Shown: in pieces, positions 49,814-60,749 of the stretch
Numbering within the stretch: position 1 is the stretch's first letter
Layout: the number at the start of each line of letters is the position of its first letter
DNA from: Portulaca oleracea
Taxonomy: Eukaryota > Streptophyta > Magnoliopsida > Caryophyllales > Portulacaceae
Reading direction: 5' to 3'
Length of the DNA stretch: 64,000 nt
Assembly: GCA_029582165.1 (NCBI GenBank)
Contig: CM055868.1
Location: 10,863,501 to 10,927,500 of the forward strand
Made by a program: the position numbers and the translations under genes
Notes under the pieces: generated by a model
The model's database searches: none
Told to the model about the DNA's origin: nothing
The model's input: only the letters and a program-made list of their open reading frames with translations

Positions 49814-51288
49814 TCTAGTCCTTGGTCACCTGCACTTTGGGTGAATGATTGTTGGTAACAGATTAGGAGGCTATATCTCAGAGATGTTGCTGAAGGTAGG
49901 GGGCCAGGGAAATCTTTATTCTTTACTGAGGGTTTTTTCATTCTGACTTTTTGAACAACTGCTTTTGCTCAACTCTTGAACAGTGAACAGGGATTGGTTG
50001 CTCGCCCCTCTGTCAATCACAAGGCCATGATGATCCATGATCTTCAAAGTGCTAAGAATGTAGTTAAATCTTTATCAATGTCCCCTGATCCTTCTACTGG
50101 GCTAGTCCAAGTTTCTAGCTATCTTTCTATGTTTTCTGAAAACTTTTTTTTTTTGTGACACTGTTATATCAAGTCAGATGTGATAATGATGTCTTCCAAA
50201 TTTTTCTCTTCTGCAAAATGTGTGGCTAGCGTCTCCCTATTTTTACTGGCTTTGGTTTCAAGAGAGCATATGTGAAATAAGCTACTTTCTAAGGTTTAAG
50301 CCAATAGGCTTACGGATGTAATTGGGAGTCTCATTTCAGGGATCCAAAACACTGCAACAAATCTTTAGCTAAGAGCCTCATCCTTCAGGTGAGACCCGTT
50401 ATTGACAGTAAACTGATAAATAACACAAAATACACTAACAGTACAACAAAATTATTCCTTTTCAATGAACCTATAACTAGCGCACCTTCACACAATTAGC
50501 AGCCTCTGTGGCAAGTTCAGCACTGACAGGAGGAGAAGGTTCCAATTCATACTCCAGGTCACTATCATCATCCTGCACCCAACAAGGACCAACATTAGAT
50601 TCAAAAACTGCTCTCCGAAATGAATGAACTTTTCACTCATATAAGAGCATCACGCACACAAAGAGGCATGCACACACAAACGCAGATGCAAGCACACACA
50701 TATATATAATCACACACACAAACAAATGCACATATATATTCACATGCGCAAACAGGCATACATACACACACACACGCGACCACATGCACATATATACACA
50801 CATGCGCAAACATATACACTCACGAACATGTATATATAGAGACACACGTACACGGATGCAAATCATAGTTGCCAGGGTCGGGGATCGATGCTAGGTCGAG
50901 GATCAAATTCGGGATCGAAATCGCCATTTTGATAAATCTAGGATTGGTGGGGGTAGGTTCAATAGGAACGGTAGTTGGGATCGTAATTCGCCGGTAATTA
51001 TTTTTTGGATCGATAGGGAGTAATAGTTTTAACAATTTGATCATCGACAATAATAATTACCCATTCAAGTATAAATTAGTAACTTATTGTAAATAGAAAA
51101 TGTATGCTATTTATTTCAGGTTCACTTTTGGGCCACTTTAACAATATACTAAAATTTTTAAACTACTGGGCTGTTTAAAGAGGCCCAAGAAATAATATAC
51201 TGCAGCCTAAGCCACTTAATTCCTTGAATAAAAGGGGCTCAGCTTAGAACGTGTAACTTCCCTCAAACTAAAACCCTAGCAGCGCCGC

Positions 51289-51340
<52 letters not shown>

Positions 51341-52547
51341 AACGCCACTAGGGAAGAGAGCAGCATCGCTGAGAAAGAGGGGGGACGAGAGAACATAGAG
51401 ATGCCAAACCCAAGATATTGTATTCTCCATCTGCTTTCTTTAAACTTAAGGAGCATCCATGGCTGCCTTCAACTCATTCGATCTGTCTTCCCTTTCTTTC
51501 ATTAGTTAAATTGGGGTCGGTACATTTTCCCGATCTGGATCGCGTTCCCCACCGATTTGGAACGATTTCGAACTCCCCGATTGGGAACGCCGATTTGGGA
51601 TCGGGGATCCGAGGGGGTAGCACCGATTTAGGTAACTGTGATGCAAATATATGCATGTATGTATGTATGTATGTACATAGAACTAGAAAAGCTAAACAGA
51701 CACAATTAGCGACCCGAACTGAACATGATATTAAGTGGGTTTAGGTAGAGATGTTCAACCGGTTTTAATTAAATGAGTTGCCACAGTAAACCCGTTTTAG
51801 GTTCAGGATGACAGACACGGGAAAACACCTATTTAATCCATTCAATTGGACAAATTAGATGGGTCAACTCATTACCCGATAATTGTTACCTAAGTTTGGG
51901 TGAAAATAATGCCTTGTTAGTCGTACTCTTTGAAATCTAAGTAAGACTTGTAATTTTAAGTTCTTTTAGATCAGTTAAATTTGGCCTGCCCACTGAGCCC
52001 CCATCTCAATGGTAACCACTAGTGAACTTATTAGGGCAGAGGGTAAGGGGTAAGTACCAAACTGCCCATGATAAGCATCGCCCATTCGCCCATCAACCCC
52101 AAAATTTCCACTAACGGGAAATATTTTGCTTCAACCAAGAATTGAACCTTAATGGGGAGCATGGGGTGGTTGTCACTTGGCTACCACGCCTCTAGTTGTA
52201 ATTTTAACTTAAGCTTGCCCTTAGTTATGAGTTAAGGCTTCTCCTTAAATATAACTCAAATTACGTTTACACCATACAATGTTAAAGCATAACATGTTAT
52301 TATTTTGATTGAGTTATTTTGTATAAATAGATTAATGGGTAAATGGGTCAACTGATTCTGACCTATTTACAATATGGTTAAACTAGTCAAAATAAGGTCA
52401 ACCCGTTTGAAATTTAAATGATAAATGGCTTCAGCTTCCAACACATTTAATAAATAGGCTAGGTTTAGGTTGGAGAACTTTTGAGCCCGTTTAAATTTGA
52501 CACGAGCATAAACCTAAATCAACCAATTAGCCAACTTGCATATACAT

Positions 52548-52606
<59 letters not shown>

Positions 52607-55600
52607 CACACACACATATATATATCTACTCGATCCCACCATGAGGTATGGTCTGTATGGAGAGGTTGAATCTAGCAGTCTTACCCTTAAATTTTACAAT
52701 TTAGAGAGACTGATTCCAATTGACGCAACCTTTTATACTTTATGGAAAAGAAGCAAAAGAGGTTTAATGAGGCATTTGACTTTAGTACATTACAATCCAA
52801 GTTGAAAAAAATATCCTTTTTGATTATCTAGATTATGGGCATATATATATATACGTGCACTCATGGCAATGAGTAACATCTAGGCAGGGTCCACCTAGAC
52901 CAGATCCATTTTTATATTTTTTCGGTTGGACCCATATCCTTACCTAGATCCTCTGGGTCTTTTTTGTGAGGACCCATACCTAGATCCTCAGGATCCAACG
53001 GATGTATGGGTCCTTAGCGAGTCCAACTCATCTACGTATGAAATTGAATATTTACAATAAATAAACAGTAAAAAGAAACAAAATCTTCAACATATAGCCC
53101 ACAATATGTGATGTACAATCTCAAAAGTATTATAGTGAACTAATTTAAAATACAAATGAGCAAGAGACAGGTGTGAGAGAAAGGAGAGTGGGAGACCGAT
53201 GAGCAATTAGAGTGAAATTGTGAATGTGTGATACTTTTGCACAACATAGTGAAGTAAAATTAGTGTTTTAGGTATGAAAGTGTGATAATCGTTTTTTGAT
53301 TATTTTCAATATGCACGCACACAGTGTAATAATCTTTTTTTGATCATTCATAATATATGTGTGTGCGCGTGTGTGAAATGACTAGAATGCCATTGCTGAG
53401 ACTTGTAGAGAAAATTAGTTGATTGCTGTCAATTTCAATCATATACTCACTTTTGAGGATATGGTTGGTGGTAACCTAGTCACCATGGAGGAGATAAGGA
53501 TTTCCAGGAGTGAGTTGTTTAAGGTGGGATATATTGGTTATCACTTTACTTGGCTCAATAGGAAGGTTTTTTCCAAAATTAATCAAGCTCTTGCAAACAT
53601 TTATGTGTTTCCCAATTTGAGTCTATAGTATACAGAGTGTTGCCTGAGAACATATCTAATCATTGCACCCTCATAGTTGAAAAGAGTCGGACTTTGCAAA
53701 ACCAAAGAGAAGATTGTCAAGAGCATCTGGCAGCACACAATTGTTACTAGGTTTTACTATGTAGACAGTGACACAGAAACTGAAGGCCCTCAAGAAGCCG
53801 CTTTTAGGCCTACATGAATCACATTATGAGGATATCTTGGCACAAGCCCAGATTGAATATCATACGTTTATTCAGAGGAAGCAACAACACCAGGGACCAA
53901 GAATTGGCCGATGCTAGCGAATTGAAGAGGCAAAACACTAAGGCCACCCAACTTAAAAGTTGTGATCAAAATTCAGCTTTTGTCTACTCTTTGCTGAAGG
54001 CTCAACGGTATCATAATAGGTTTCTGAGTATCAAGGATAATCTTGGGAATGCACTGCAGGAGGACAAGGTGATGATGGATTACCATGTGTCTGTGTTTCA
54101 CACTTTGAACCTTTCTTCAAGAAAAGGGATTGCATGGGTATGCCTCGGGGAGCGCCTTGATGCAAGGGCCAAACCTATCTACTCTAGAGTTGCTTTCTTA
54201 TCACGCTCTCTTTCTGCAGGGGAAATTAGAAAAGCTATTTTCTCCATGGATGGGACTATACGAGGCTAATTTTTTCAAGGCAGCATGGGAGGTAGTTGAA
54301 GGGCATATTGTTAAAGTGATCCAGAACTCGTTCACATCTGGAAAGCTCTTGGGTGAGATAAATGCAACTCTATACTTGCTTTAATTCCTAAGTATGGAAA
54401 CCTGAAACTGTTGGTGATTAATGTCCATTAGTCTGTGGTAACTTTGGGTTGATGAACAATAGAATGATTTTGTTGAGGGGAGGACAACTATGAATAAAAT
54501 TCTAATTGTTGAGGATATAGTTCAATTTTTATTATCAAAAGGGAGTCCAATCAAACTGCTTGATGAAGATTGATATACAACAAGCATATGACACTCTCGA
54601 TTGTAGAAGGAAACTATTGCTACCTTATGGCTTTCCTTTGGTTCTTGTGAATAGAATTATCACTTGTGTTTCCAGTGCCACGGTCTTATGGTTATTCCGC
54701 AATTAATAGAGGACATAGGCTTAGGTAGGGTGATGCAATGTCTCCGCTGCTCTTTGTGTTGGTCATGGACTTATTTTAAAAAGGCATAGTCGAGGAGCAT
54801 CCCCTTGCGCTTTTTCACATCAAACCCAGCCCCGTTCAAAAGGCCCAGGGTTTATTGGCCTTTTTAGCAGGGCACAGAGCTCGGGGAATTTTTGCACCCT
54901 AAGACTGTTGCTTTCACCCACCTCCAGACAAGTCTCTCTTCTTCCTCTTCCACTCTCCTCCTCCTTCCTCTTGCTCTTTCTAACTTGTCTAGGTAGTTTT
55001 CTCTCCCTTTTCTACTTCTTACTCTTCCAAGTTCCTCTCTTCTACTTTTATTCCTCTGTGGAATTCTTTGTTAACTACATGTCTATCTTTTTTTTCTTTC
55101 TTTTTCCCCTTTTGCTAATTAACACTTGAACTTCCTCCTCTGTCTTTTTCAGGTTTCTAATGTCGTGCCCTGCGTACAAAAAGCCTCGCCTGCACTTCCC
55201 CAAGTCCCAGTACCTTTTGTGCTTTTTTAAGCTTCACACTTGTTTGATCTAAAGTCATGGAATATCTAAGCAGAGCTTTGAAGGAGGCCAAACAACATCC
55301 AGATTTTAGATACAATCAGCTTTGTGTTCGGGCTGATCTAGTACACCTTTGTTTTGCAGAAGATCTACTATTCAGTAGGGGTCCTAGGGGAGATATCCAG
55401 ACTGTTGGGTTGCTAATGGAAGCTTTCTCTAACTTTTCTAATGTAATTGCAATCAAAAATAAATCCAACATCACTTGTGTTGGGGTCACTCAAGAGGCTG
55501 AGAAGCAGCTCCTGGACATCACTGGCGTTGTTAATGGTAATTTACCTTTACGCTACTTAGGAGCACCAGTTAAGATTGCAAGGCTTAACACGCATGAATG

Positions 55601-56218
55601 CCAACTTCATAAGGGAGCCTAAGCCTACACATATGTTGATCAGACGCAGCTACAAGTGTATAAGAAGTGTATGATAGCCAATAGGTGTTGACATGGATCA
55701 AATCCCTGTCTAAGAACATTGTGGCATGCATCAATATTAAGGAAACCCAATTCCTAATACAAGAGAGAACATTGCAACAGCACCTTCCCATCCCAATAGA
55801 GACAAGAATTGCCAATATCTCAAAGGCAAGAAAACATTGCAAACTGACCACAGGCTGATCCCCTTGATCCTCCATTTTGTCAGGCAAGGGGTGGCGATAG
55901 GCTAAATGGCGCCACAAAATTTGGCACTCCCGAGCACTGGTTATCCCAGTCGCTGTGTTCTTCACCAAATCATTCCAGTCAATCTTGACACCTGGTGATT
56001 GCGCCACTTCTTGCAGCAAAGCCAGCACTTGCGCTGCTGTATACCTATTTTTATCAACAACCAGAACAAATACGCCTTCAGACAAACCATCAACAAAAAA
56101 AAAATTGCAGAACCATTGACAGACGAAGGTTAGGGAGGAAAAACCTCTGAAAAAGATTGCAGACATCTTCTTCACCTAATTCACACGTCTTCTGCTTCTT
56201 CAATGGAGCGTCACCCAT
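39256..56218 (-). CDS. Single-MYB (DRMY1-like) nuclear protein, six exons, 604 aa
   Basis: Exons in order: 56145-56218, 55849-56044, 50486-50572, 44107-44478, 40938-41076, 39256-40202. All have GT-AG borders and compatible phases. The protein starts [10 protein letters not shown]. It then has a conserved helical region (about 25-80: [41 protein letters not shown]), an acidic linker, a MYB/SANT repeat (about 198-252: [34 protein letters not shown] then RWAIIRKK), and a long Ala/Pro/Ser-rich, charged C-terminus. The layout resembles plant DRMY1 (At1g58220-type) proteins, which affect ribosome abundance and translation. I name the family from memory, so the name is less certain than the MYB call. 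The introns are unusually long and transposon-filled. Confidence 0.88.
40938..41076 (-). CDS. MYB gene exon 5 (recognition helix end)
   Basis: 139 nt beginning RWAIIRKKQ, which completes the MYB repeat, then [17 protein letters not shown]. The acceptor is TTTGCAG and the donor ACTG|GTAGAG. Confidence 0.9.
41274..41346 (-). tRNA. tRNA-Glu-like pseudogene inside intron 4
   Basis: The acceptor arms TCCGTTG and CAACGGA pair fully. The T arm CCGGGTTCAAATCCCGG is intact, and the D region resembles tRNA-Glu. The anticodon stem TCTGG/CCAGG encloses only six bases (TTTATT) instead of the seven of functional tRNA-Glu, so a normal anticodon is absent. It is probably a dead tRNA gene or a retroposed fragment. 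Confidence 0.75.
41347..42889. other. Intron 4 sequence, nothing recognised
   Basis: Non-coding intron of the - strand gene. Bases 42590-42730 resemble 43880-44020, suggesting an intron-internal duplication around the LINE piece. Confidence 0.4.
42890..43445 (+). mobile_element. LINE fragment (RT C-terminal part), antisense to the gene
   Basis: The translation gives [20 protein letters not shown], then frameshifted pieces corresponding to RPLRHMNQ and [13 protein letters not shown], and [20 protein letters not shown]. These are hallmarks of the region after the RT core of plant L1 elements. It is 5'- and 3'-truncated. Confidence 0.8.
43517..43915. repeat. 121-bp tandem array (3 full units plus part) related to MYB exon 4
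   Basis: Units start with AATGATG at 43517, 43639, 43759 and 43881 (periods 122, 120 and 122). Each contains ATCTCCCTTGAA then CTTACGATATTGGCCCA. This matches the exon 4 segment at about 44130-44165 except for a short deletion, in the same orientation. On the - strand one unit still reads WANIV followed by a shifted frame. Confidence 0.85.
44107..44478 (-). CDS. MYB gene exon 4 (first part of MYB repeat)
   Basis: 372 nt, from [16 protein letters not shown] to the end of TASQLSQ. It contains the first two helices of the MYB repeat, with conserved Trp in KPWSEEED and GNWANI. The donor is CACAG|GTTTCA. Confidence 0.9.
45003..45279 (-). mobile_element. Retroposed insert with poly(A) tail in intron 3
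   Basis: 277 bp on the - strand ending in an A-rich tail (forward T-run at 45001-45018). It is flanked by perfect 9-bp repeats GTGCAAGTT at 44994-45002 and 45280-45288. It is probably the 3' end of a 5'-truncated LINE; no internal Pol III promoter spacing fits a SINE. Confidence 0.75.
45647..46054. mobile_element. Tourist-like MITE in intron 3
   Basis: The ends TGGAGCGTTTGG and CCAAACGCAGCC are flanked by CTA (45644-45646 and 46055-46057). The inner inverted blocks are of the TTTCCTGGGAAA type. Confidence 0.75.
46505..47880 (-). mobile_element. LINE fragment in intron 3 (RT C-terminal and zinc-binding region)
   Basis: On the - strand, from 47870 downward, [20 protein letters not shown] and [11 protein letters not shown] are followed by text for a [16 protein letters not shown] block. 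Near 47060-46870 is a zinc-binding region (frameshifted ...[15 protein letters not shown]). It ends with a short A-tract near 46508. Many stops. Same orientation as the host gene. Confidence 0.8.
47881..50485. other. Intron 3 sequence, nothing recognised
   Basis: Only short chance frames occur, plus a (CA)n/A-rich microsatellite at 49750-49811. No exon-like conserved segment between exons 3 and 4 was found. Confidence 0.5.
50486..50572 (-). CDS. MYB gene exon 3
   Basis: 87 nt (29 codons), [15 protein letters not shown] to AANCVK. The acceptor is GGTGCAG and the donor AAG|GTGCGC. It is too short for an ORF search but in phase with both neighbours. Confidence 0.85.
50640..50850. repeat. CA-rich compound microsatellite
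   Basis: Imperfect CACACA/CATATATA runs immediately beyond exon 3. They produce spurious Cys/Val frames on the - strand. Confidence 0.9.
50864..51640. mobile_element. hAT-type MITE in intron 2 (777 bp)
   Basis: The ends CATAGTTGCC and GGTAACTGTG form imperfect TIRs. Perfect 8-bp duplications ATGCAAAT lie at 50856-50863 and 51641-51648. The interior is rich in GGGATCG/CGATCCC words, with a (GA)n run at about 51293-51338. It lies ~290 bp downstream (in gene direction) of the exon 2 to exon 3 intron's far end. Confidence 0.88.
51649..53400. other. Intron 2 sequence with (CA)n, otherwise nothing recognised
   Basis: A (CA)n run of about 30 units lies at 52551-52602 and a short (TA)n near 52842. 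Bases 52880-53030 hold GGATCTAGG/CCTAGATCC words in both orientations, probably a decayed MITE. No gene. Confidence 0.5.
53401..55620 (+). mobile_element. Dead LINE antisense in intron 2
   Basis: Pieces in order: an endonuclease C-terminal part ([20 protein letters not shown]), an RT beginning (frameshifted [18 protein letters not shown]; a KMDIQKAYDTL-like piece near 54570), [14 protein letters not shown], then after the insert [39 protein letters not shown] (FADD changed to FAED) and [20 protein letters not shown]. It is truncated at the 3' end. Confidence 0.85.
54770..55253. mobile_element. 484-bp insert with 8-bp target duplication inside the LINE
   Basis: GTCATGGA occurs at 54762-54769 and 55254-55261. 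Removing the insert restores the RT text LLFVLVMEYLSR. The ends are A-rich (TTAAAAAGGCATAG at the left; GCTTTTTTAAGC near the right), with poorly matching TIRs. The 8-bp duplication favours a hAT-type MITE. The interior is strongly CT-rich (54920-55150). Confidence 0.75.
55849..56044 (-). CDS. MYB gene exon 2
   Basis: 196 nt encoding the N-terminal conserved block, including [20 protein letters not shown]. It ends CCTGTG|GTCAGT. An open frame read through both borders masks the short first intron. Confidence 0.88.
56145..56218 (-). CDS. MYB gene exon 1
   Basis: Starts at the ATG in GCCATGGGTGAC (good context) and encodes 24 codons plus two bases (…EEDVCNLFQ). The donor is CAGAG|GTTTTT. The 100-bp intron that follows ends AAATAG. 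Confidence 0.85.
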
Positions 56219-56600
56219 GGCTTCATATAATCATATCCAAATTTAAATAGCTCTATGACATAATTCGTCGGAAGTGGAAATCCCAAGGAAAAACAAAATT
56301 TGACGCTAAAACCCTGAACCTAGGGTTTAAGAGCATCAATTGGGGAATAAAAACTCAAAAACCCTAACGACTTTCTTGAATCAGATCCGAATCACCGAGA
56401 GCTACAGATTGAGCGGGGTAGGAAAAGAGAGAGAGAAAGGGACTGTGCGATTGTGACAGACCGTTGAAGAGAGTGGAGACGACCGTACTGAGAAAGCTGA
56501 TGAGTGATGATTGAAGATGATGATGAATTGTTTGACGCTACGAGGAGAGAGAGAGAAAGAGAGAGAGAAAGACGTCTGAAAAAACGGAATTTGCCCACTT
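56219..56600 (-). promoter_or_regulatory. MYB gene leader/promoter with telo-boxes and CT-rich patch
   Basis: Upstream of the ATG on the - strand are a palindromic pair AAACCCTGAACCTAGGGTTT (56308-56327) and another AAACCCTAA (56358-56366). Telo-boxes (AAACCCTA) are typical of plant ribosomal and growth genes. Farther up, 56400-56580 has several CTCTCT runs (Y-patch/leader type). The site roles are inferred. Confidence 0.6.
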
Positions 56601-57190
56601 ACGAGTTTGTTTTATTTAAAAAACATATAACTTTTATTTTTTTTTGAAAGAGCATTTAAATAAGGAAACATATATATAGCGATTTCCATCTTAAAATAGT
56701 TAAGGTAATTCTCACTATATTTATCGTACGCGAGTCAAGATTAAATCTTATACGTTGGATTTTATTTATTTTTTAAACTATTAAATTTCTATATTTTAAA
56801 TTAAGAAAATTATGTAAAACTAATTAAAAGATAATTTTTTCAAGGAAGTGTGTTTTACTCAATTTGAAAATTGAGCAACTGTTCCCGGGCTAAGAACACC
56901 CACCGGTCTCCATAGTTTTCGGCGATCCACTACCTCCATGGTTGCCGACAAAATGTTGTAGACAGTAAGATGGATTCTGTTAATACCATCACCGTCATTA
57001 GTTTGCCACTCCGTCAACACTGTCGTCGTTCACATGTGGTCAATGACTCATCGTTTGAGAACCAGTGACTTTCCGGATTCACATTCCCCGTGATAACCGG
57101 CTACATTCTTTCAACCACCGATTGCAGGCTAACCGCCATGGTTACCAACATATAAAGACGAACTCCAACTAATCTCTCGGTGAGGGGGAC
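56601..57190. other. Intergenic, nothing recognised
   Basis: AT-rich to 56880, then a more GC-balanced stretch (56890-57180) leading into the copia fragment. The latter may be degraded upstream copia sequence. No copia 5' LTR was found. Confidence 0.4.
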
Positions 57191-58618
57191 AATTTGTATT
57201 CTCGTCAAGTCACTGAAGATAATAGACTTTCTCCAACTGACAAAGATAGTGAGAGAATTCCTACTATTTCTTCTAGAGAAAACTTGTCTCTTGAGGCTAC
57301 TCAACAAGAGAATGAAGTCAGTCCCCAATCTCTAATTGATGAACATGAGGGTAGTCCTCATACTCAGGGACTCACATCCCAAGGGATAAGTGGGAGTGAT
57401 CATTCTCCTATTTAGGAGTCCATATCTCAAAGGAAAAGGGGGATGGGTCCTGAACCTAAGCCTGAAATGACACAACTGCCAAGTCCTAAGCCGCTTCGAA
57501 GAAGTGAATGTAGAAAAATTCACTGACAGTTTTTCCAAATCGAAGAGGAAATTTTCTTTTGTACTCATATGGAGTTAGAGGAACCTACCTCTTATGTGGA
57601 GGCTATTGATTCACCAAACCATAAGGAATGGATGGATGTCATGAGAGATGAGTTAGACTCAATGACAAGAAATTAAATTTGGGAACTGTTGATCTTCCTC
57701 CTGGATAGAAATTGGAAACAAGTGGGTTTTCAAGCTTAAACGTCGAGCAAATGGGTGACTTAACAAGTTCAAAGCTCGTTTGGTGGAGAAAGGCTACATC
57801 GAAGTTGAAGGCGTAGACTATGAAGAGACTTTTTCTCCTGTGGTGAGATTAGCCTCAATTCGCTTGCTTTTAGCCTTGGTTGCCCATTTGGATTTAGATT
57901 TGTTCCAAATGGATGTAAACACTACATTCTTCAATGGATATCTTGAGGAAGAGATATATATGGATCAACCTATCGGTTTTATATTAAAAGGACAAGAAGA
58001 CAAAGTTTAACGTCTTAAGAAATCTATTTATGGTCTTAAGCAGTCTTCTAGAGCGTGGTGCTTTATATTCCATGAAGCCATTATTGCTTTTGGTTTAACC
58101 ATGGTTTTTGAAGACCACTGTGTATATGTCAAGAAAACAAATGTTGGATTTATGTACGTCGATGGTATATTAATAGCTGGAAGTAACTTGGAGATGATCA
58201 ACACCACTAAGCAGTGGTTATCCTTTGTCTTTGAGATGAAAAACATGGGTGAAGCTAGGTATGTCCTAGGAGTGGAAATAATTAGAGATCGATCCATGAA
58301 ACTTCTTGGTTTATGCCAGAGAGCATATATCGAGATAGTTTTGGAACATTTTCGAATGCATTATTCCAAGCCCATTAATATATACTTGAATCAAGAAGGG
58401 TTTAACATTGAGTCTAGAATAGTGCCCTACAATAGATGCTGAAAAATAAAAAATGAGCAATGTCCCATATGCAAGTGTCATTAGAAGCTTGATGTATGGT
58501 ATGTTGTGTCCTCGACCGGACATTTGTTTTGCGGTTGGTTTGGTAAGTTGCTACCTAAGTAACTCATGTCTTGCTCATTGGCAAGCTGTCGAGAGGATAT
58601 TTTGTTTTCTTCGAGGGA

Positions 58619-59873
58619 TGTAACACCCCAACCTTAATCACAAGATTAAATACCTACTTAGCACCCAAACCTGTGATTAGCGCAGCGGAACACTTAGGTT
58701 GAAGCATTACCGCCGTCCCCAAAAGAGACAAGGCACACACACTTTCTAGAAACCACGAAAAGATGAACTACTAACTCCAAAACTCAACATAGAACAACTT
58801 ATACAACCATTGATCATAGATACATAAACTCAAAACATAGGAGATTTCCACGTCTCCAAACTCTGATTTGCTCTGATACCACAACTGTAACACCCCAACC
58901 TTAATCACAAGATTAAACACCTACTTAGCACCCAAACATGTGATTAGCGCAGCGGAACACTTAGGTTGAAGCATTTCACACCGCCCCGCGCCATTCCCCG
59001 AGCCAGATCGTCACCAAGTTCACAGTATTTTAAAGGTACGCAAATTGTCCAACTCTTATATTTATTCACAGTCAAGTACAGTTTTATTGCATAGATACAT
59101 TCTAATGATTTTATTGTTTTATAAGTGGTTCCGACACATAGTTCTACAGTAGCTAGAGTGAATCCTAGCATTATTTTACAGGCTCCTATTGGAGTAAGCT
59201 TGGCGATGTCGATCATTGCCTAGCGATCACCCAATCCAAACTCCCGGTCGATTTGGGCATGCGCGTGTGTGAGGTGCTTCGGCATCGATCGTAAGGGATA
59301 CCACGTCTTATCATATGTTATATTTTCAAAGTAAAGCACAGCATATGCATAGAATTCTTAAAGTTTAAAGATTTCATTGGTTTAGCGTGATTCTTTTTGC
59401 CCCTTCCCCGTTTTCGAAATGTTTTAAAGGCCGGCATGAAAAACCATTTTCGAAACGGTTTTACATGTTGGAGGTTTGTGCTCTGAGTGTTTCCCCACTC
59501 ACTTTTCGCAATGTTTTAATGTTTTGTTTTAGGAGGTTCGAGCTCCCAAGGTCAAGGCAAAGCCGTTCAGAAGTAATCCACGATGTGAGGTAGTTCCTAT
59601 GGGTACAGCTTGATAGCAGAGCAAATCAGAGTTTGGAGACGTGGAAATCTCCTATGTTTTGAGTTTATGTATCTATGATCAATGGTTGTATAAGTTGTTC
59701 TATGTTGAGTTTTGGAGTTAGTAGTTCATCTTTTCGTGGTTTCTAGAAAGTGTGTGTGCCTTGTCTCTTTTGGGGACGACGGTAATGCTTCAACCTAAGT
59801 GTTCCGCTGCGCTAATCACAGGTTTGGGTGCTAAGTAGGTATTTAATCTTGTGATTAAGGTTGGGGTGTTACA
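58619..59873. mobile_element. Palindromic LTR-like insertion with 257-bp inverted arms
   Basis: The insert begins TGTAACACCCC, ends GGGGTGTTACA and is flanked by perfect 5-bp duplications AGGGA (58614-58618 and 59874-59878), typical of LTR-retroelement integrase. The arms 58619-58875 and 59617-59873 are inverted copies with one mismatch by my reading. A third copy of the terminus lies at 58886-58975, directly next to a - strand primer-binding site TGGTATCAGAGC (58870-58881). No coding sequence is present. Confidence 0.85.
58886..59607. repeat. Central 722-bp LTR-like segment between the inverted arms
   Basis: It begins TGTAAC and ends GGTACA, so TGTA...TACA. It is followed on the + strand by TGATAGCAGAGC, two mismatches from the tRNA-Met PBS. 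On the - strand its other end is followed by the exact PBS. It could be an LTR shared by two head-to-head half elements; this is inference. Confidence 0.55.
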
Positions 59874-60395
59874 AGGGACTTCCGACTGGGCACTTTGATA
59901 TCAAGGAAGGGATATAAAGTTAAGGGGGTATTTTGATGTTGATTGGGGAGGCGACTTAGATGAGTCCAAGTCCACCTTTGGATATGTCTTCACTCTTGGT
60001 GGGGGAGCTATATCTTGGTGCGGCAAGAAGCAAGATTGCATAACTTTATCGACTATGGAAGTAGAGTATGTTGCTTGTTGTGTCGTCCCACTGGAGGCAT
60101 CTGGCTAAGGAATTTTCTCCAGGATCTATGCCTTACACCAAGTGTTGATGATCCGGTTGAGATGTGGTGCGATAATACTGCTGTTATCCAATATGCTAAG
60201 GATCCTAAGTTTCATAGGAAGGCAAAACATATTAAGAGGCATTATCATTTTGTAAGAAATGCCATAAAGCTCAAAGAAGTCATAGTAAAATATTTGCTAC
60301 TAGTAAAATGATTGTAGATCCCTTGTCTAGACCTACTCCTAGAGATGTGTTCAACTCTCATGTGATGAGTTTAGGACTTCGTAGGTGTTAGTTAT

Positions 60396-60705
60396 TTAAG
60401 ATATTTTTTTATTGGACGTGTGTAATGAAATTTTTCATTTGGAATAAGTAATGATGTTTATTTTCTGAAGTGTTGATTATGTTTTTGGTTTTGGTTGTTT
60501 GATAAGGCATATCTGAATGTCACTAGGCTTCTGATTATCTTATCACATGGATAATCATCGCTGACACTTAAGTAGTGGGTAAGATGAGACTAAATCATAT
60601 TGGCACTAGGTGTGCAATGTTGATCAATATTGAAAATTTTTTAGTAGAATAAATAGTCATTTACAGTATAGTTGCCTTAGTAAGTCCAAGAGAGATTTTT
60701 TTGTC

Positions 60706-60746
<41 letters not shown>
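60396..60746. other. Copia 3' flank, then (TA)n
   Basis: Degraded sequence after the RNase H stop, without a recognisable LTR start or purine tract, followed by (TA)n at about 60709-60746. Confidence 0.5.

Positions 60747-60749
<3 letters not shown>

Larger units (their letters stand above)
57191..60395 (+). pseudogene. Ty1/copia pol remnant (RT and RNase H), interrupted
   Basis: Blocks in order: PNHKEWMDVMRDELDSM, a frameshifted segment, YEETFSPVVRLASIRLLLA, LDLFQMDVNTTFFNGYLEEE, LKKSIYGLKQSSRAW, YVDGILIAG (catalytic YVDD mutated to YVDG), MGEARYVLGVEI, DICFAVGLVSCYLS and FLRG. The 1,255-bp insert follows, then FTLGGGAISWCGKKQDCITL, STMEVEYVA, VEMWCDNTAVIQYAKDPKFH and KRHYHFVRN. These are copia RT and RNase H motifs in normal order. 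Several stops and frameshifts. No LTRs were recognised. Confidence 0.92.

Noticed and set aside
52481..52805. His/Thr-rich open frames
   Set aside because: Products of the (CA)n microsatellite.
55585..56175. Single-exon 196-codon reading of the MYB gene start
   Set aside because: The frame runs through a 100-bp intron and past the exon 2 donor; splicing gives the family-like [10 protein letters not shown] start instead.
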